A DNA stretch of 64,000 bases from the NCBI GenBank assembly GCA_037953745.1, contig JBAKBP010007455.1:1-64000 (forward strand). Direction: 5' to 3'. How positions within the stretch are numbered: position 1 is the stretch's first letter; every line of letters starts with the position of its first letter. This document shows, one piece after another, positions 16,656 through 27,223 of the stretch. The notes under the pieces are model-generated. The model searched no databases. It was not told the DNA's origin and worked only from the letters and a program-made list of their open reading frames with translations. Made by a program: the position numbers and the translations under genes. Source of the stretch: Lithodes maja (Eukaryota > Arthropoda > Malacostraca > Decapoda > Lithodidae).

Positions 16656-19600
16656 ATGAACAGCAATTGTATAACCAGCACTATGTCTAATGACTCATCA
16701 TTTACGGGGGAGGATAACACGGTACAGCCTAGTAACCAGCAAGTACAACAGATGTTTAGGGAGGGGAGTGTTATAAGTGGAGAGAGGGATGCCCGGGCAT
16801 TTTTGCAGACACCTTTGACCGAACAGCGCCTGCAGGCTATTGATTGTTACGGTCTTCGCTGTTTAGCCACGGTTTTGGGGCGGGACTGTCCTGACAGTTG
16901 GCCCAAGAAGAATTTGGTGGCATGTTTGTTGGGTGATGGCGATGGGGCGGTGGGTGGAGTGGGGTCTTGGGGGGTTCCCTCCAAGCCTCCATTCCACTCT
17001 ACCCCTGAGCTGGGCCCTCAGCCAGCGAGTCTTAGCACGATGCAGCAGGAGGGTTCTCAAGGGCAAGCTGGCTTACCCGTAAACACGTCTCGGTGTGGAT
17101 CCCCCATTTTGTGCTCTCCCCCCCCAGGCCTGTCTCCTGAGATGTTATTTCAGCTAGAACTAGCTAAGTTTAAGCTGCAGGAGACTCAGATACAGATACA
17201 ACAGGCTAGTATAGAACGCATAGAGGTTGCTAGAATCCAAGCCAATCAGGATGCAACCAGGTACCAGGCTGAAATGGATGTCGAGAAGTCTAGAGTAGAG
17301 ACCACGGGGCGTCATCTCGGTGGTGGGCACCGGGTTACAGACTCACTTTCGCATTTAATTAAGTTAGTACCCGCATTTGATGAGACAGCAGTGACTGAGT
17401 TTTTTGCTCGTTTCGAAAAGAAGTGTCGTGAGTATGACTGGCCGGAGGTTAAATGGGCAGCATTAGTTTCATCACGTCTAGTGGGTAAGGGGTTGAAAGC
17501 CTACGATGCACTGTCACTGGACGAGAGTGTAGTGTATGGACTGGTGAAGGAGGCTGTGCTCCGGGCCTACGAACTGCAACCCGAAACTTATAGATTGAAG
17601 TTCCGTGGCGTGAATAAGAAGAGCGACGTCAGTTTTATGGAGCACGCACGGGACTTAACAGATGCAGGTAATAACTGGTTTCGGTCCGAGCACGCAGAGT
17701 CGGCCGAGGAAATTAAGCAACTTTTCTATCTGGAACAGTTTTACAAATGCACTGGAACCGATCTAACGCTGAACATTAAGGAAAAATGTCCCAAGACAGT
17801 AGAGGAGGCTGCCAAGATGGCAGACCTCAGATTATCATTGATTCGTGGTTGCGGTGCCGCTCAGAGGGCTGAGTCAGGGCAGAAGGGGCGCTATACCCCA
17901 CCCACCAGAGTTTTCGATAATAACAAATCCTATGACACACATAACCACACTAAATGCATTGCACCTAATAACACCTACAAACACAAGCCTCTCCCGTTTA
18001 CTAAAGGTCAGGCCCCTTCTTCGCCCGCACAAGGGAAGAAGCCCATTGGGGATGTGAAATGTTACAAATGTCAGAAGCTAGGCCATTATTCACGTGAGTG
18101 CCCTAGTAACACTCCCGCTAAGCCGGTGTCATTGGTTCACAGTATCGGTGTGTCTCTGAAGGCTGCAGCAACTGCCCGGGGTAGGTTGTCAGCAGCTGAG
18201 GCACACGCGGTAAAGAAGCGTACGGAAGGCTCGACACCTGTCCGGGACACTTTCTGTCGCCATCGGGGGCACGGGTTTGTGAGCTGGGGGAGTGAACTAC
18301 GGAGGGTTGACTTGCTGAGGGATACGGGGGCTTCGCAAACTTTGTTGAGGAACTTCACAGGGAAACCGATAAATGCGGCCAGAGTTGTTGTGGTGCAGGG
18401 TATAAATGCTACGAGGTCATACCCACTTGTGAGGTTGGAGTTGAGAGTGGGAGAGGTGTGCAGGGAGCTGGATGTAGGGATCGTTGAGTGTTTGCCAGTT
18501 GAGGGCGTCGACCTTCTTCTCGGCAACGACTTTGCGGTGCCCACTTCCGGGACTCCACCCTTAGTCGTTGCCGAGAGGGCGGCCGACGTGGATGGTGAGA
18601 ATCGGGAATGGGTTGGGAGGTGCCAACAGGATGAGATGGCCTGTGTGGTAACCCGATCTCGCTCTGCGGCTCCTGCACAGCCTAGCACTCAACCTCGGGG
18701 ACAGTGGAGGAAGGATCAGGAGAAGGTTGCTAAGGGCAGGAAAAGGGACATTGATTCTGCTGCACTTCTCGGTGATTCGGTACTTGGACCTATAATAAAC
18801 ACGGGAGTTGACTCTGGCCCAGATATGGTGTGTAACAAGGCAGAGTTGGGTAAGACTTCGCGTGAGGCAAGAGCTGTAGCGAGAGCCACTAAGGCAGTAG
18901 AGCCTACTAGCCGGGGTAATGTCTTATTACAAAACCATCTTGATGCATTGACGCCCAGGGACATTAGTGAGCAGCAGCTGCAAGACGCTAGCCTAGCTCG
19001 TTATAGCAATGGTGCCATAGAGTTGGAGGAAGATGGGGATGCGAAGCCGGGAGATTTCTTTAGGCTCAACAGGATATTGTACCGCAGATTTCTAGACCCC
19101 AAATCGAAGTGGGAGGGCGGTGCGAGGGTAGTAGACCAGGTGGTTGTTCCAAATAAGTATAGAGAGTCCTTATTGTGTCTGGCGCATGATGTGCCGGTGG
19201 CGGGTCATTTGGGGGTAACAAAAACATTGGCGGCATTGGGCAGGTTTTTCTGGTGGCCTGGGGTCAAGGCTGATGTCTGTGCATGGGTGGCTGGGTGTGC
19301 GACCTGCCAGACAACGGGGAAGCCTAACCAGACAATCCCGAAGGCACCTTTGTTTCCTATACCTGTCACCGGGCCTCCGTTCAGCAAAGTTGTAGTAGAT
19401 TTGGTTGGCCCTTTCCCGCCTACTAGTAGTGGCAATAAATTCCTGTTGACAATCATGGATGTGGCTACGAGATACCCGGACGCATACCCCATGAGAAACG
19501 GCTCGGCAAAGGCAGTTGTTAAAAACTTATTATTGTTCTGTTCCCGTTATGGATTTCCACGTGAGGTGCAGTCAGACCAGGGGAGCAATTTTACATCCAA

Positions 19601-20003
19601 ATTGTTCAAGCAAACCCTTCAGTTGCACGGTATATGTTCTGTAGTGTCGTCAGCCTACCATCCCGAGAGTCAGGGAGTCTTGGAGCGGTGGCACTCGACC
19701 CTGAAGAGTATGCTACGCTGTTACTGTGCAGAACATGACACTGATTGGGATTTGGGTCTGCCGTATGTTCTGTTCGCTGCACGTGAAGTCCCAGGAGAGA
19801 GCCTGGGGTTCAGTCCAAATCAACTAGTCTTTGGCCATAATGTGAGAGGACCTTTAAGTATGGTGAAAGAGATCTGGGAGGGCGAAGAGAAGCCGGGGTC
19901 TGTACTTAAATATATCCTTGAGAGCCGGGAGAGACTTATAGGTTGCATGGCAGCGGCAGGTAATAACTTGGTTAATGCACAGGCGGTCATGAAGCACCAG
20001 TGA
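16656..20003 (+). CDS. Gag-protease-integrase polyprotein (ORF1, 1115 aa)
   Basis: Start chosen at ATG 16656; ATG 16683 is an alternative. Residues about 55-95 form a helix-rich, SAP-like stretch (YGLRCLATVLG, WPKKNLVACLLG), followed by a coiled gag region. A CCHC knuckle lies at C469-x2-C472-x4-H477-x4-C482. The protease has D556-T-G-A and a later LLLGNDF. The integrase has its zinc site H844-x6-H851 and C881-x2-C884, then catalytic D915, D974 and E1010 (D-x58-D-x35-E). The frame stops at 20001-20003, just before the GPY/F module that now begins ORF2. The product would assemble particles, process itself and integrate the cDNA, but only if the frameshift is bypassed. Confidence 0.9.
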   Translation: MNSNCITSTMSNDSSFTGEDNTVQPSNQQVQQMFREGSVISGERDARAFLQTPLTEQRLQAIDCYGLRCLATVLGRDCPDSWPKKNLVACLLGDGDGAVGGVGSWGVPSKPPFHSTPELGPQPASLSTMQQEGSQGQAGLPVNTSRCGSPILCSPPPGLSPEMLFQLELAKFKLQETQIQIQQASIERIEVARIQANQDATRYQAEMDVEKSRVETTGRHLGGGHRVTDSLSHLIKLVPAFDETAVTEFFARFEKKCREYDWPEVKWAALVSSRLVGKGLKAYDALSLDESVVYGLVKEAVLRAYELQPETYRLKFRGVNKKSDVSFMEHARDLTDAGNNWFRSEHAESAEEIKQLFYLEQFYKCTGTDLTLNIKEKCPKTVEEAAKMADLRLSLIRGCGAAQRAESGQKGRYTPPTRVFDNNKSYDTHNHTKCIAPNNTYKHKPLPFTKGQAPSSPAQGKKPIGDVKCYKCQKLGHYSRECPSNTPAKPVSLVHSIGVSLKAAATARGRLSAAEAHAVKKRTEGSTPVRDTFCRHRGHGFVSWGSELRRVDLLRDTGASQTLLRNFTGKPINAARVVVVQGINATRSYPLVRLELRVGEVCRELDVGIVECLPVEGVDLLLGNDFAVPTSGTPPLVVAERAADVDGENREWVGRCQQDEMACVVTRSRSAAPAQPSTQPRGQWRKDQEKVAKGRKRDIDSAALLGDSVLGPIINTGVDSGPDMVCNKAELGKTSREARAVARATKAVEPTSRGNVLLQNHLDALTPRDISEQQLQDASLARYSNGAIELEEDGDAKPGDFFRLNRILYRRFLDPKSKWEGGARVVDQVVVPNKYRESLLCLAHDVPVAGHLGVTKTLAALGRFFWWPGVKADVCAWVAGCATCQTTGKPNQTIPKAPLFPIPVTGPPFSKVVVDLVGPFPPTSSGNKFLLTIMDVATRYPDAYPMRNGSAKAVVKNLLLFCSRYGFPREVQSDQGSNFTSKLFKQTLQLHGICSVVSSAYHPESQGVLERWHSTLKSMLRCYCAEHDTDWDLGLPYVLFAAREVPGESLGFSPNQLVFGHNVRGPLSMVKEIWEGEEKPGSVLKYILESRERLIGCMAAAGNNLVNAQAVMKHQ

Positions 20004-20010
20004 CGCCAAG

Positions 20011-21759
20011 GTGAAGCTTCGGGAGTTTTCGGTGGGTCAGGAGGTAATGTTGCTTTTACCTTTGCCTGGACACCCCCTTTCTGCCAAGTTCATTGGGCCG
20101 TATGTGGTGGCTAAGAAACTGTCCGACCTTGATTATCTCGTTGCAACACCTGACCGTAGGAAAAAACATCAGTTATGTCATGTTAACCTCATGAAAGAGT
20201 ATGTGAGACGCCCCTCAGAGCCTCTCACTGTCCCTGTGCTGGCCTGCAGCGGCCAGGGTGGAGAAGGAGGTGGGGACAGTCATGCTGCTGAGGAGGATAG
20301 CTGGGACTGTGTCATTTCCGCGGAACAGTGGGCGGGGAATACTGAACAAGAGGCTGGGCAAGCTGTAAGTCACCTGCCTGAGCACCAGGGTGCTGCTGTC
20401 CTAGGCCTGTTCAGGTCATACCCCTCTGTTTTCGCCGAACACCCAGGTCTCACTACTCAGGTAACGCACGACGTGGACGTCGGTGATAATGTGCCCTTCA
20501 AGTCAGTGCCCTACCGTGTGCCCCCGGTAAAGTTGCCAGCTTTACGGGAGGAGTTAAAATACATGGTTGAGAGAGGGATGATCACTGAAGGTTATGTGAA
20601 GTGGACATCACCCGTCACGTTGCAGCCAAAACCTGACGGCAAGGTGCGGTTCTGCATAGATTTTCGTAGGCTAAATGGCTTGACCACTACCAACCCTTAC
20701 CCTTTGCCTCGAGTTGACGACAGCGTGGACAAGATAGGGAATGCAAAGTACCTTACTAAAATTGATCTTGTAAAAGGCTACTGGCAAGTACCCCTGTCGG
20801 ACCGAGCTAAGCAAGTTTGTGGTTTTGTGGTAGATGGCAAGACCTACCAATGTAACGTAATGCCTTATGGGCTTAAGAACGCACCTGCCACGTTTCAGAA
20901 CCTGATGAACGATATTTGTGACGAAATCCCTAACTGCACGGTCTACCTTGATGACGTGATAGTGTATGATGACAATTTTGAAAATCACCTAAGGCACTTA
21001 GAGACCCTGTTTGGGAAGTTGCACGATGCTGGGCTGGTGGTGAACCTGAGGAAGTGCGAGTTTGTAAAGGCTACTGTGCAGTATCTTGGCTTCGTGGTCG
21101 GGTTAGGCCGGGTGTGCCCCCCCCTGAGCAAGATACAGGCTATCAATATGTTTCCCAGGCCCACCACTAAGCGCCAGGTCATGCGGTTCCTAGGTATGAT
21201 AGGCTATTATAGGCGCTTCATCCGGGGATACTCTACTGTCTTAGCACCGTTAACTGATCTACTGTCGAAGTCAGTGAAGTTCTGTTGGGCTGCGGAGTGT
21301 CAGAGGGCTTTCGACCTAGTCAAGCACCTGCTGTGTACACATCCGATTTTGAGAGCCCCAGACTTTTCCAGGAGTTTTCAGCTGGCGACTGATGCCAGCG
21401 GTGTGGGTGCCGGGGCAGTGTTACTGCAGACTGATTCCGAGGGCTTGGAACACCCAGTGAACTTCTTTTCTCGCAAGTTTAATTCGGCACAAAGGAATTA
21501 CTCGACTATAGAGAAGGAGCTTCTTGCTATCGTTTTGTCGCTCAAACATTTCGAAGTTTATGTTCCAGCCTACGGCCCGGTAGTGACGATTTATACGGAC
21601 CATCATCCCTTGAAATTCCTAAATCAGTTTCACAATCGGAATATGCGGTTGACCAGGTGGTCCGTAATGCTCCAAGAGTATAATCTCAACATTCAGCATA
21701 TTGCCGGGAGTGAGAACGTGATAGCAGATTGTCTTTCAAGGGTTGATGATCCAGGATAG
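20011..21759 (+). CDS. Integrase C-terminus, reverse transcriptase and RNase H (ORF2, 582 aa)
   Basis: The ORF opens with the integrase tail (KLREFSVGQEVMLLLP, then KFIGPYVV, a GPY/F motif). The RT follows, with FCIDFRRLNG (D about 217), KIDLVKGYWQ (D252) and the YLDD box at 312-315. The connection segment FLGMIGYYRRFIRGYS and RNase H (TDASG with D461, IEKELLAIV, YTDHHPL) complete it, ending SENVIADCLSRVD. The reading frame differs from ORF1, and the missing two bases (or one extra) lie at about 20001. This looks like a mutation rather than programmed frameshifting, because the GPY/F module would be expected to be continuous with integrase. The first ATG at 20011 is probably not a true start. 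Confidence 0.9.
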   Translation: MKLREFSVGQEVMLLLPLPGHPLSAKFIGPYVVAKKLSDLDYLVATPDRRKKHQLCHVNLMKEYVRRPSEPLTVPVLACSGQGGEGGGDSHAAEEDSWDCVISAEQWAGNTEQEAGQAVSHLPEHQGAAVLGLFRSYPSVFAEHPGLTTQVTHDVDVGDNVPFKSVPYRVPPVKLPALREELKYMVERGMITEGYVKWTSPVTLQPKPDGKVRFCIDFRRLNGLTTTNPYPLPRVDDSVDKIGNAKYLTKIDLVKGYWQVPLSDRAKQVCGFVVDGKTYQCNVMPYGLKNAPATFQNLMNDICDEIPNCTVYLDDVIVYDDNFENHLRHLETLFGKLHDAGLVVNLRKCEFVKATVQYLGFVVGLGRVCPPLSKIQAINMFPRPTTKRQVMRFLGMIGYYRRFIRGYSTVLAPLTDLLSKSVKFCWAAECQRAFDLVKHLLCTHPILRAPDFSRSFQLATDASGVGAGAVLLQTDSEGLEHPVNFFSRKFNSAQRNYSTIEKELLAIVLSLKHFEVYVPAYGPVVTIYTDHHPLKFLNQFHNRNMRLTRWSVMLQEYNLNIQHIAGSENVIADCLSRVDDPG

Positions 21760-22040
21760 TCGTGCACGGTGTGTGGGTTGAGCAGGAGTAAAATTAGGCT
21801 ATCATAACGCCGTCCAAAAAGATTATAAAACAATAAAATAAACGAGATTTTTTTTTTTTAGTTTTGTAAGTCTTTATTGTTGTAGCATGATGCATGCGAT
21901 ATTGTGTTTTATGTATAATTCACACTTCAGTTGTTGTGCACCTTTTGCAATTAGTGGCAGCTAAGGGTAGCAGGTCGGTTGGTTGCCTGTCAGATTTTGA
22001 TAATGCTTCTAAGGTCGATTATCTAAAATCTTGGGGGGGC
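21760..22040 (+). other. Retrotransposon 3' untranslated region and polypurine tract
   Basis: Non-coding. TTGGGGGGGC at 22031-22040 directly precedes the 3' LTR and would serve as the plus-strand priming tract. Confidence 0.6.
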
Positions 22041-23859
22041 TGTGACGCACCCAGTGCGTGGCAACGCAACCTGATTGTACTCCTTGGTACTCCACTGTAC
22101 CGCCACTGTGCGGTACCTCTGTACCGCTGTACCGTGCTGGCTGCCTATATTGAGTGTGACAACGTATAACTATGTTCTTTGTATCTTTGCAAAGGTCTCG
22201 TCATGTGCTAACCAGTGGTGGGTTTTGTTTTAAGCCATGTCGAGACCTTCCATTTAATATGTAGTATCAATAGAGAAGTTGATAGATAAGACAATGGGAG
22301 TTCAGAGAGAGAGAGTGGGTTGGGCTTCAGAGCGAGAGGGTAGCAATGCGCCACGCTGCCGGGGGGGTGGTTGCCAGACGTATGGACCGGTTGGCAGCCT
22401 TGCGCTTATAGCTAGGCGCGGCAGGGTTGGTAGTCCATTGCCGCCTGCCTATGCTGCCTGGGCTGCCCATGTTGTCGTACAGCACATTGCCTGGACCCTC
22501 GCTGTGTGTTCCATGATTAGGTTGCCTAGAACCTTTGAGATTCTAACATCCCTTGCCCTCTCTCCCCACTTCTCACGGTTGCACTCTTTCTCTCTGACGA
22601 CATTACTCTCATTTCATTCTTCTCTCTATTTAAATGCATAACCTTCCCTTGAGGTCCTAAAGGAGTTTCAGCACTCACCTCTCGTATTACTCTTAGGACA
22701 AGCATATATTTACATGTATTAGATTTAAGGGGTTAATGTGAACAGCGATCTTCTTGATGAGGATAGTTGGTGAACGTTCTACATGTTCACGAGTTATATG
22801 CCCAGCTCATCATCCAATTTGTGACTAGACTAGTGCCATGTGTAAGAGCCCGACCATGCCCAGGAGTTGTCTGTAGAGGGGCGAGGACTTAGCCTTGATT
22901 TGCCTACCGAGCCAGGAGCGAGTGTAGTACCAGAGACTACAGCTCGCTCGTAGTGCCGGTATAGTAGAGTAACGTAATTTATCTGTCCTTGTGTTCTCTG
23001 CAGTCTTTTCCTGGGTTCTCGCTTTCGGTGCTGGGACTCGTTGTTCCTGTGACTTGGCCTGCTAGCTAGAACACATGGGGATGATGAGTGGGTTATATCT
23101 TTATTTTACTATGCATTGCAGCTCTCTTTAAGTTTATGTATGTAACACTTTACAATACACATTACTCACACACAAGACAACACTATTAATACTTTCATGT
23201 ATCAATTAACTGCACTGTCGTTTTGCTGCTGTGTCCGGAATTCTGTTGCGTAGGGCGCATACGGACTCAGAGGGGAGACAGAGTGAGAGAAGCGAAGTAG
23301 CCTATGCGGTAGTAGGCTACCGGCGCAGTACTGTTGCCTGCAACCTTTTAGTTATTCCAAGTATAGATTCATTATTATAATAAGTGACTACTATTTATGT
23401 TCCTTCCATGTGTATTATTAGGTATCTACTGGATCATGAACATCTTGTATGCTACATGCTAGTGCATGTTAGTAGGGGACAGTTATTCTAGTGCACGCGC
23501 TTTCAAGTAGGCGTGTACATTTGTCATTTAGCATTTCACTGTCATACCTTTAGCCTGCTTCTATTCTACATTATTAGAGGCTTAATATTAACGTAGTTTC
23601 TTGAGTATTGCATTTCTTTAGTAATAACGTAACCTATAAATGTCTGAGGGAGTTTAGCCTCATAGCCTACCCCTGTTGTACACTTTCGCCGAGTTAAGGT
23701 ACCTCGTTACCATAGACGATAACTCTGTAGGGCGTTGGTGCTTTTGTTGTCTGGAGCATATAGTATTTGGGACTGGAATCGAGCGTGTCGTTGTCACATA
23801 GGCCATTTCTGTCCTACGATCAAGAATCCCGAATATGTATTGCCGATCCAGCCGTAACA
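22041..23859 (+). repeat. 3' LTR (1819 bp)
   Basis: Partner of the 5' LTR. Differences are concentrated between about 22065 and 22400. Confidence 0.9.
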
Positions 23860-23910
23860 ATATGTGCACATGTAAACTTATAAGTTTTTAGTTTTCACCA
23901 CTTACTTTAA

Positions 23911-24361
23911 GTGGGGTGAAGTGCTGACGTATTTGAGGTTTTTCGTCACTAAAATATTCATTGTACCATTAATAGCATTAATAATTATCCATATGCGCCT
24001 ATTATGGGTTGATTATAAAGGTATTAACCTGAAACAACAATAAAACGAGTGAAAACAGCGTTTGGATGGTCAAAATCGGAGATATAGCCCGCGAGTTGTA
24101 TAATGTATGGGTGAGGCAAGCTACCTTCCCGCCAATTTTCCCCAAGGCCACTGCGACACAGTCGATCGATACTCTCTCTCTCTCTCTTGCACTCGATGGC
24201 CATCAGTGATGACAACACCCTGCTTGCAACTCGCTAATGTTAGCACGAAAATATACCTCAGAATAAGGGAATAATAGGGAAAATAGGTGATAACTGAGGA
24301 ATAGGAGGAAAGTGGGGAAGGAGGGGAGGTAGAGGACTGAGATTTTGCATGGCCCAGGGGC

Positions 24362-24398
<37 letters not shown>

Positions 24399-24473
24399 AC
24401 AAAAATATTTTTTGTTCTATGTAAAAAGTTGATTTTTAGTTTTACTTACGAGAGTCTTCCCGCAGCTCCCGGG
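23911..24473 (+). mobile_element. TTAA MITE family M1, copy 1
   Basis: Bounded by TTAA at 23907-23910 and 24474-24477. The body (TGCTGACGTATTTGAGG through GGCCCAGGGGCC) recurs at 45265-45819 in reverse and at 58890-59517. An internal run of about 34 A lies near the right third. The right terminus, read inward, is CCCGGGAGCTGCGGGAAGAC. Left terminus GTGGGGTGAAGTGC differs from CCTCTGAAGTGC in the other copies. There is no coding capacity; probably mobilised by a piggyBac-type transposase. Confidence 0.8.
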
Positions 24474-24587
24474 TTAAAAGACAATCAGTGCTCGGTCCAA
24501 ATAATAATAATCGGTAGAAATAAACTATAAAATGAGTGAGGCCTGACTAAAGAGGTGAAGCATGAGCATCTGTAAGGGGTAAGCATG

Positions 24588-24724
24588 TGATAATATTATT
24601 TTTATTAATCTCACCACCACACCCCCAATGAAATTAATTAAAGTATATATGATCCACCGGGATTCGAACCCGGGTTATCACACACATATTTTTGCCACCT
24701 TAACCATTACACCACCAGGACGGT
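24588..24724 (-). mobile_element. tRNA-derived SINE
   Basis: Read on the minus strand, 24724-24651 is tRNA-like: box A TGGTGTAATGGTTAAG and box B GGTTCGAATCC with a closing stem. An AT-rich body and GGGGGTGTGGTGGTGAGATT follow to about 24588. A second tail-only copy lies at 24902-24950. The acceptor stem is imperfect, so it is not a working tRNA. Confidence 0.7.
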
Positions 24725-25259
24725 TAAAGGTTTATGCACACGCCTACGACTTATTATCCATTCTCGAATACTGGATATTAGTCTAATCATGTTCATACTC
24801 CCAACCGCACTATGGTAGCCTACTGTTTAAGTGAGAGGAAAGAATATTCATGGGGCACAGATCATATAGACCGGCCTCTCGAAGAAATATCCCTAAACCT
24901 ACTAATAATATTATTTTTATTAATCTCACCACCACACCCCCAATAATAATAAATACAAAGACATTTACTACACCACGAAATGATTTATCCTCGTTTTTGC
25001 ATTTTTTGTAGTGAAAATCTCAAATCCAAAAATTGTTTACGAATTTGGTTTAGCGGAACCGTATTATTTAATTGATTGGCGGAAATGCGGTTGCGGAAGG
25101 CAACGGGTACAAGATGCGGAATTGCGTTCACGGAAGTGGATTATCGTTTGCAACATCCACCACTGATATGTATACATACCATACAGAGAGAAAGAGAGAG
25201 ACAGACAGACACAGACATGATAGATAGGCGGTGAAGTTACATAAAAATAAGTCTCCAGT

Positions 25260-25500
25260 TCATTGCAAGCTTGGAACCATCCCAAATGCCCCCAGGCAGC
25301 CCTTTGAGACAAGAGCAGCCATTCCCGAGACTCTGGTGTTCCACAGCTACCATGAGACTGAAATGGACCAAATAGGATGAACGGTCACCCAGACTTACAT
25401 TATCCGCCTTTTAGTCGCCTCTTACGACATGCAATAGACATGGGGGCATATTCTTATACAGTATTTCCTCTACCACATGGGTAGAGGCCCCCCAAACCCC
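25260..25500. repeat. Candidate dispersed repeat
   Basis: The core CCTTTTAGTCGCCTCTTACGACATGCA is the kind of sequence often seen in SINE-type repeats of invertebrates; this is from memory and unverified. No second copy is in the window. Confidence 0.3.
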
Positions 25501-25607
25501 CTTAGGGATAGGGGGTTATAATTATTATATATTATATCATTTTATTATTATTTATCATTATTACTCTTATTATTTAAATAAAACAAAATTAAATGTTTCC
25601 CCAACAG

Positions 25608-25811
25608 AAGCAGTGTATGGCAGCAGTGCGCAAACGTGTTGTGACAGTGGGCAGATCAGTGACCTTTCCGCACAGTTGGCTATGGGCACCGGGCTACTTC
25701 AGCGCTGTCCCACATGTGTACGTAACTTCAGGCTGGCCTTCTGCTACCTCACCTGTTCCCCACACCAGTCCACCTTTATGGAGCCTAAAGAACAAGCCCT
25801 CTCCACTACCA
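25608..25811 (+). CDS. NPC1: NPC1 exon a (N-terminal cholesterol-binding domain)
   Basis: An acceptor (TTTCCCCAACAG, ending 25607) and a donor (GTAAGT at 25812) bound a 204-bp exon. It encodes SSAQTCCD, then LLQRCPTCVRNFRLAFC and YLTCSPHQSTF. This is the signature of the NPC1 lumenal N-terminal domain (CC, RCP-C--NF---FC-LTCSP-QS-F). NPC1 moves cholesterol out of late endosomes and lysosomes after receiving it from NPC2. The exon starts with two bases of a codon and ends in phase 1, matching the next exon. Earlier exons (signal peptide) are not seen and must lie upstream or outside the window. Confidence 0.9.
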
Positions 25812-26000
25812 GTAAGTCGTCCACAGTTAGTACTTTATCATTATCATCATTTTCTCAGTCATTTTCAAGCTTGTGCAAGGATCAGCCTTCGTCACTTGAT
25901 GGCCACGCTCCAAATTGTGCAATGAACAGTTGTTAATTATAATCTTTTTAGCCTGAGATCACTTCTCAAGATCTCATTGCATTATTAATGGGGATTAAGT
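25812..26000. other. NPC1 intron start
   Basis: Ordinary intron sequence after the donor; nothing else recognised. Confidence 0.5.
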
Positions 26001-26004
26001 TTAA

Positions 26005-26483
26005 CCCTCGTGGCCCGGGCAGGTCCTCCTAAGGACGGAGGTCGTATCCGGGCGATCTGGCCGAAAAACATCTAGGCCTAGGCTACCGTATTTTTTTTTA
26101 TTTTAACTGCTAGAAATTTCCCACGCATCTATAAACGTAGTGCGGTTTCCAATCTGTAGACTGGCGTTGAGCAGAGCTCTCTAAGTCAACTGGTTCAGTT
26201 GTGATGACGATTTCCGTGGAGCGAATTTTGCCGCGATGTTGACAATATCGGAGCTTTTCAGACACTAATTTTGTCTGACGTCACAACAATAACATTGATC
26301 CGACGTCTCCTTATTGTTTTCGGAGGTGCGGTGACGCAACGATCGGCTTTGTTTACATGCGTCGGACGCACAGCGTTCAGACCAAGCTTAATAGGCTTTC
26401 AAGCTTACGGATTTTAATATGACACCCGGGTACCGGCCCATCTGCCGCGGTGTCCTTATACAATGTTGCCCGGGTAGGAAGGG
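26005..26483. mobile_element. TTAA MITE family M2, copy 1
   Basis: Bounded by TTAA at 26001-26004 and 26484-26487. Ends read inward: CCCTCGTGGCCCGGGCAGG and CCCTTCCTACCCGGGCAAC. The interior has GCTTTCAAGCTTACGG and ACATGCGTCGGACGC, which reappear inverted in the MITE at 43869-44343, so these two are related. No ORF. Confidence 0.75.
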
Positions 26484-26499
26484 TTAAGCACAGAATGGT

Positions 26500-26925
26500 A
26501 CTCAATGGTGATGGGCTGGTCTATCAGAGTGAGAACTGAGTGATCTCTGCCATACCCATAGCTTACTCTGACTGTTCCTTTTACTTATATATTTTCTTGA
26601 TCTCAAGTGACGGCGTCTCTTCCGTGGATTGACCTCCCAATCTACCAAGATTGGAAGCCAAAGCGTCACATTTTTCCTTTACCCCTCCACTTTCTCTTCA
26701 TAATTGCTGAGGGGCACAGGGCCCTGGGTGGGGCTTTGGTTTCCTGGGCGTTTCCGCACCCTCCTCAGCTCCCCGCCATGGAGTGGCTTCGGTCACCCAG
26801 GCTTTATTGTAGTCGGCAGGGAGGGTTCTGTGGGGGCGCTCAGTTATGGCCTTGGCCTTGCTCGGGGCCTTGGGGCTGTTCGGCCAGGCAGCTTGGGGAA
26901 CAACAACAACAACAACTCAATGTGA
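26500..26925 (+). mobile_element. SINE-A copy 1 (shares LINE-A 3' end)
   Basis: The body contains GTGATGGGCTGGTCTATC, a 5' part with CATACCCATAGCTTACTCTGA, and a 3' end CTGTTCGGCCAGGCAGCTTGGGG followed by (AAC)n. ACTCAATG occurs just before and just after, a probable target duplication. Related copies lie at 29685, 31984, 47822 and 58691. Confidence 0.8.
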
Positions 26926-26934
26926 TAATATCAG

Positions 26935-27117
26935 TAACACAGCACCCGGATACCATTAAACACATCATAGAAGACTGCATTTCACACAACCACTTACGCC
27001 AACAACACAATCTACACTCAATGAGAGCTCTGTGGGAAAGCCCGATCGTGGCCATGGCCTTCCTCAGGGACTCGGGGCTGTTCGGCCAGGCAGCTTAGGG
27101 AACAACAACAACAACAA
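26935..27117 (+). mobile_element. LINE-A copy i, 3' end only
   Basis: Encodes the terminal TIKHIIEDCISHNHLRQQHN and FLRDSGLFGQAA segments of LINE-A, then (CAA)n. Confidence 0.85.
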
Positions 27118-27223
27118 CAACAACATCAGTACAGTATGTGTTTTGACAACCCGAAGAGTGAATGAGGAAAACCAACTATTTGGTAGTGGCCTTTATTTAG
27201 TAGTGGACTTTATTTAGTAGTGG

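Larger units (their letters stand above)
14616..23859 (+). mobile_element. Gmr1-like Ty3/gypsy LTR retrotransposon
   Basis: The element is 9.24 kb with LTRs at 14616-16412 and 22041-23859, both beginning TGTGACGC and ending TAACA. The internal part has a primer-site-like sequence, one gag-pol reading region split by a frameshift near 20001, and a G-rich tract before the 3' LTR. Pol order is protease, integrase, RT, RNase H, which in Ty3/gypsy-type elements is characteristic of the Gmr1 group. Flanking 5-mers TAGAG (left) and ATATG (right) differ, so no target duplication is visible. Confidence 0.9.

Noticed and set aside
19990..20015. Programmed frameshift between the two retrotransposon ORFs
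   Set aside because: The break falls inside the integrase, just before its GPY/F module, and I see no slippery heptamer; an indel explains it better.
24651..24724. tRNA gene on the minus strand
   Set aside because: Box A and box B are good, but the acceptor stem does not pair well and the body is followed by a SINE-type tail repeated nearby.
26840..27055. Gln/Asn or Cys homopolymer proteins near (CAA)n tails
   Set aside because: They are translations of the LINE-A/SINE-A tail microsatellite.
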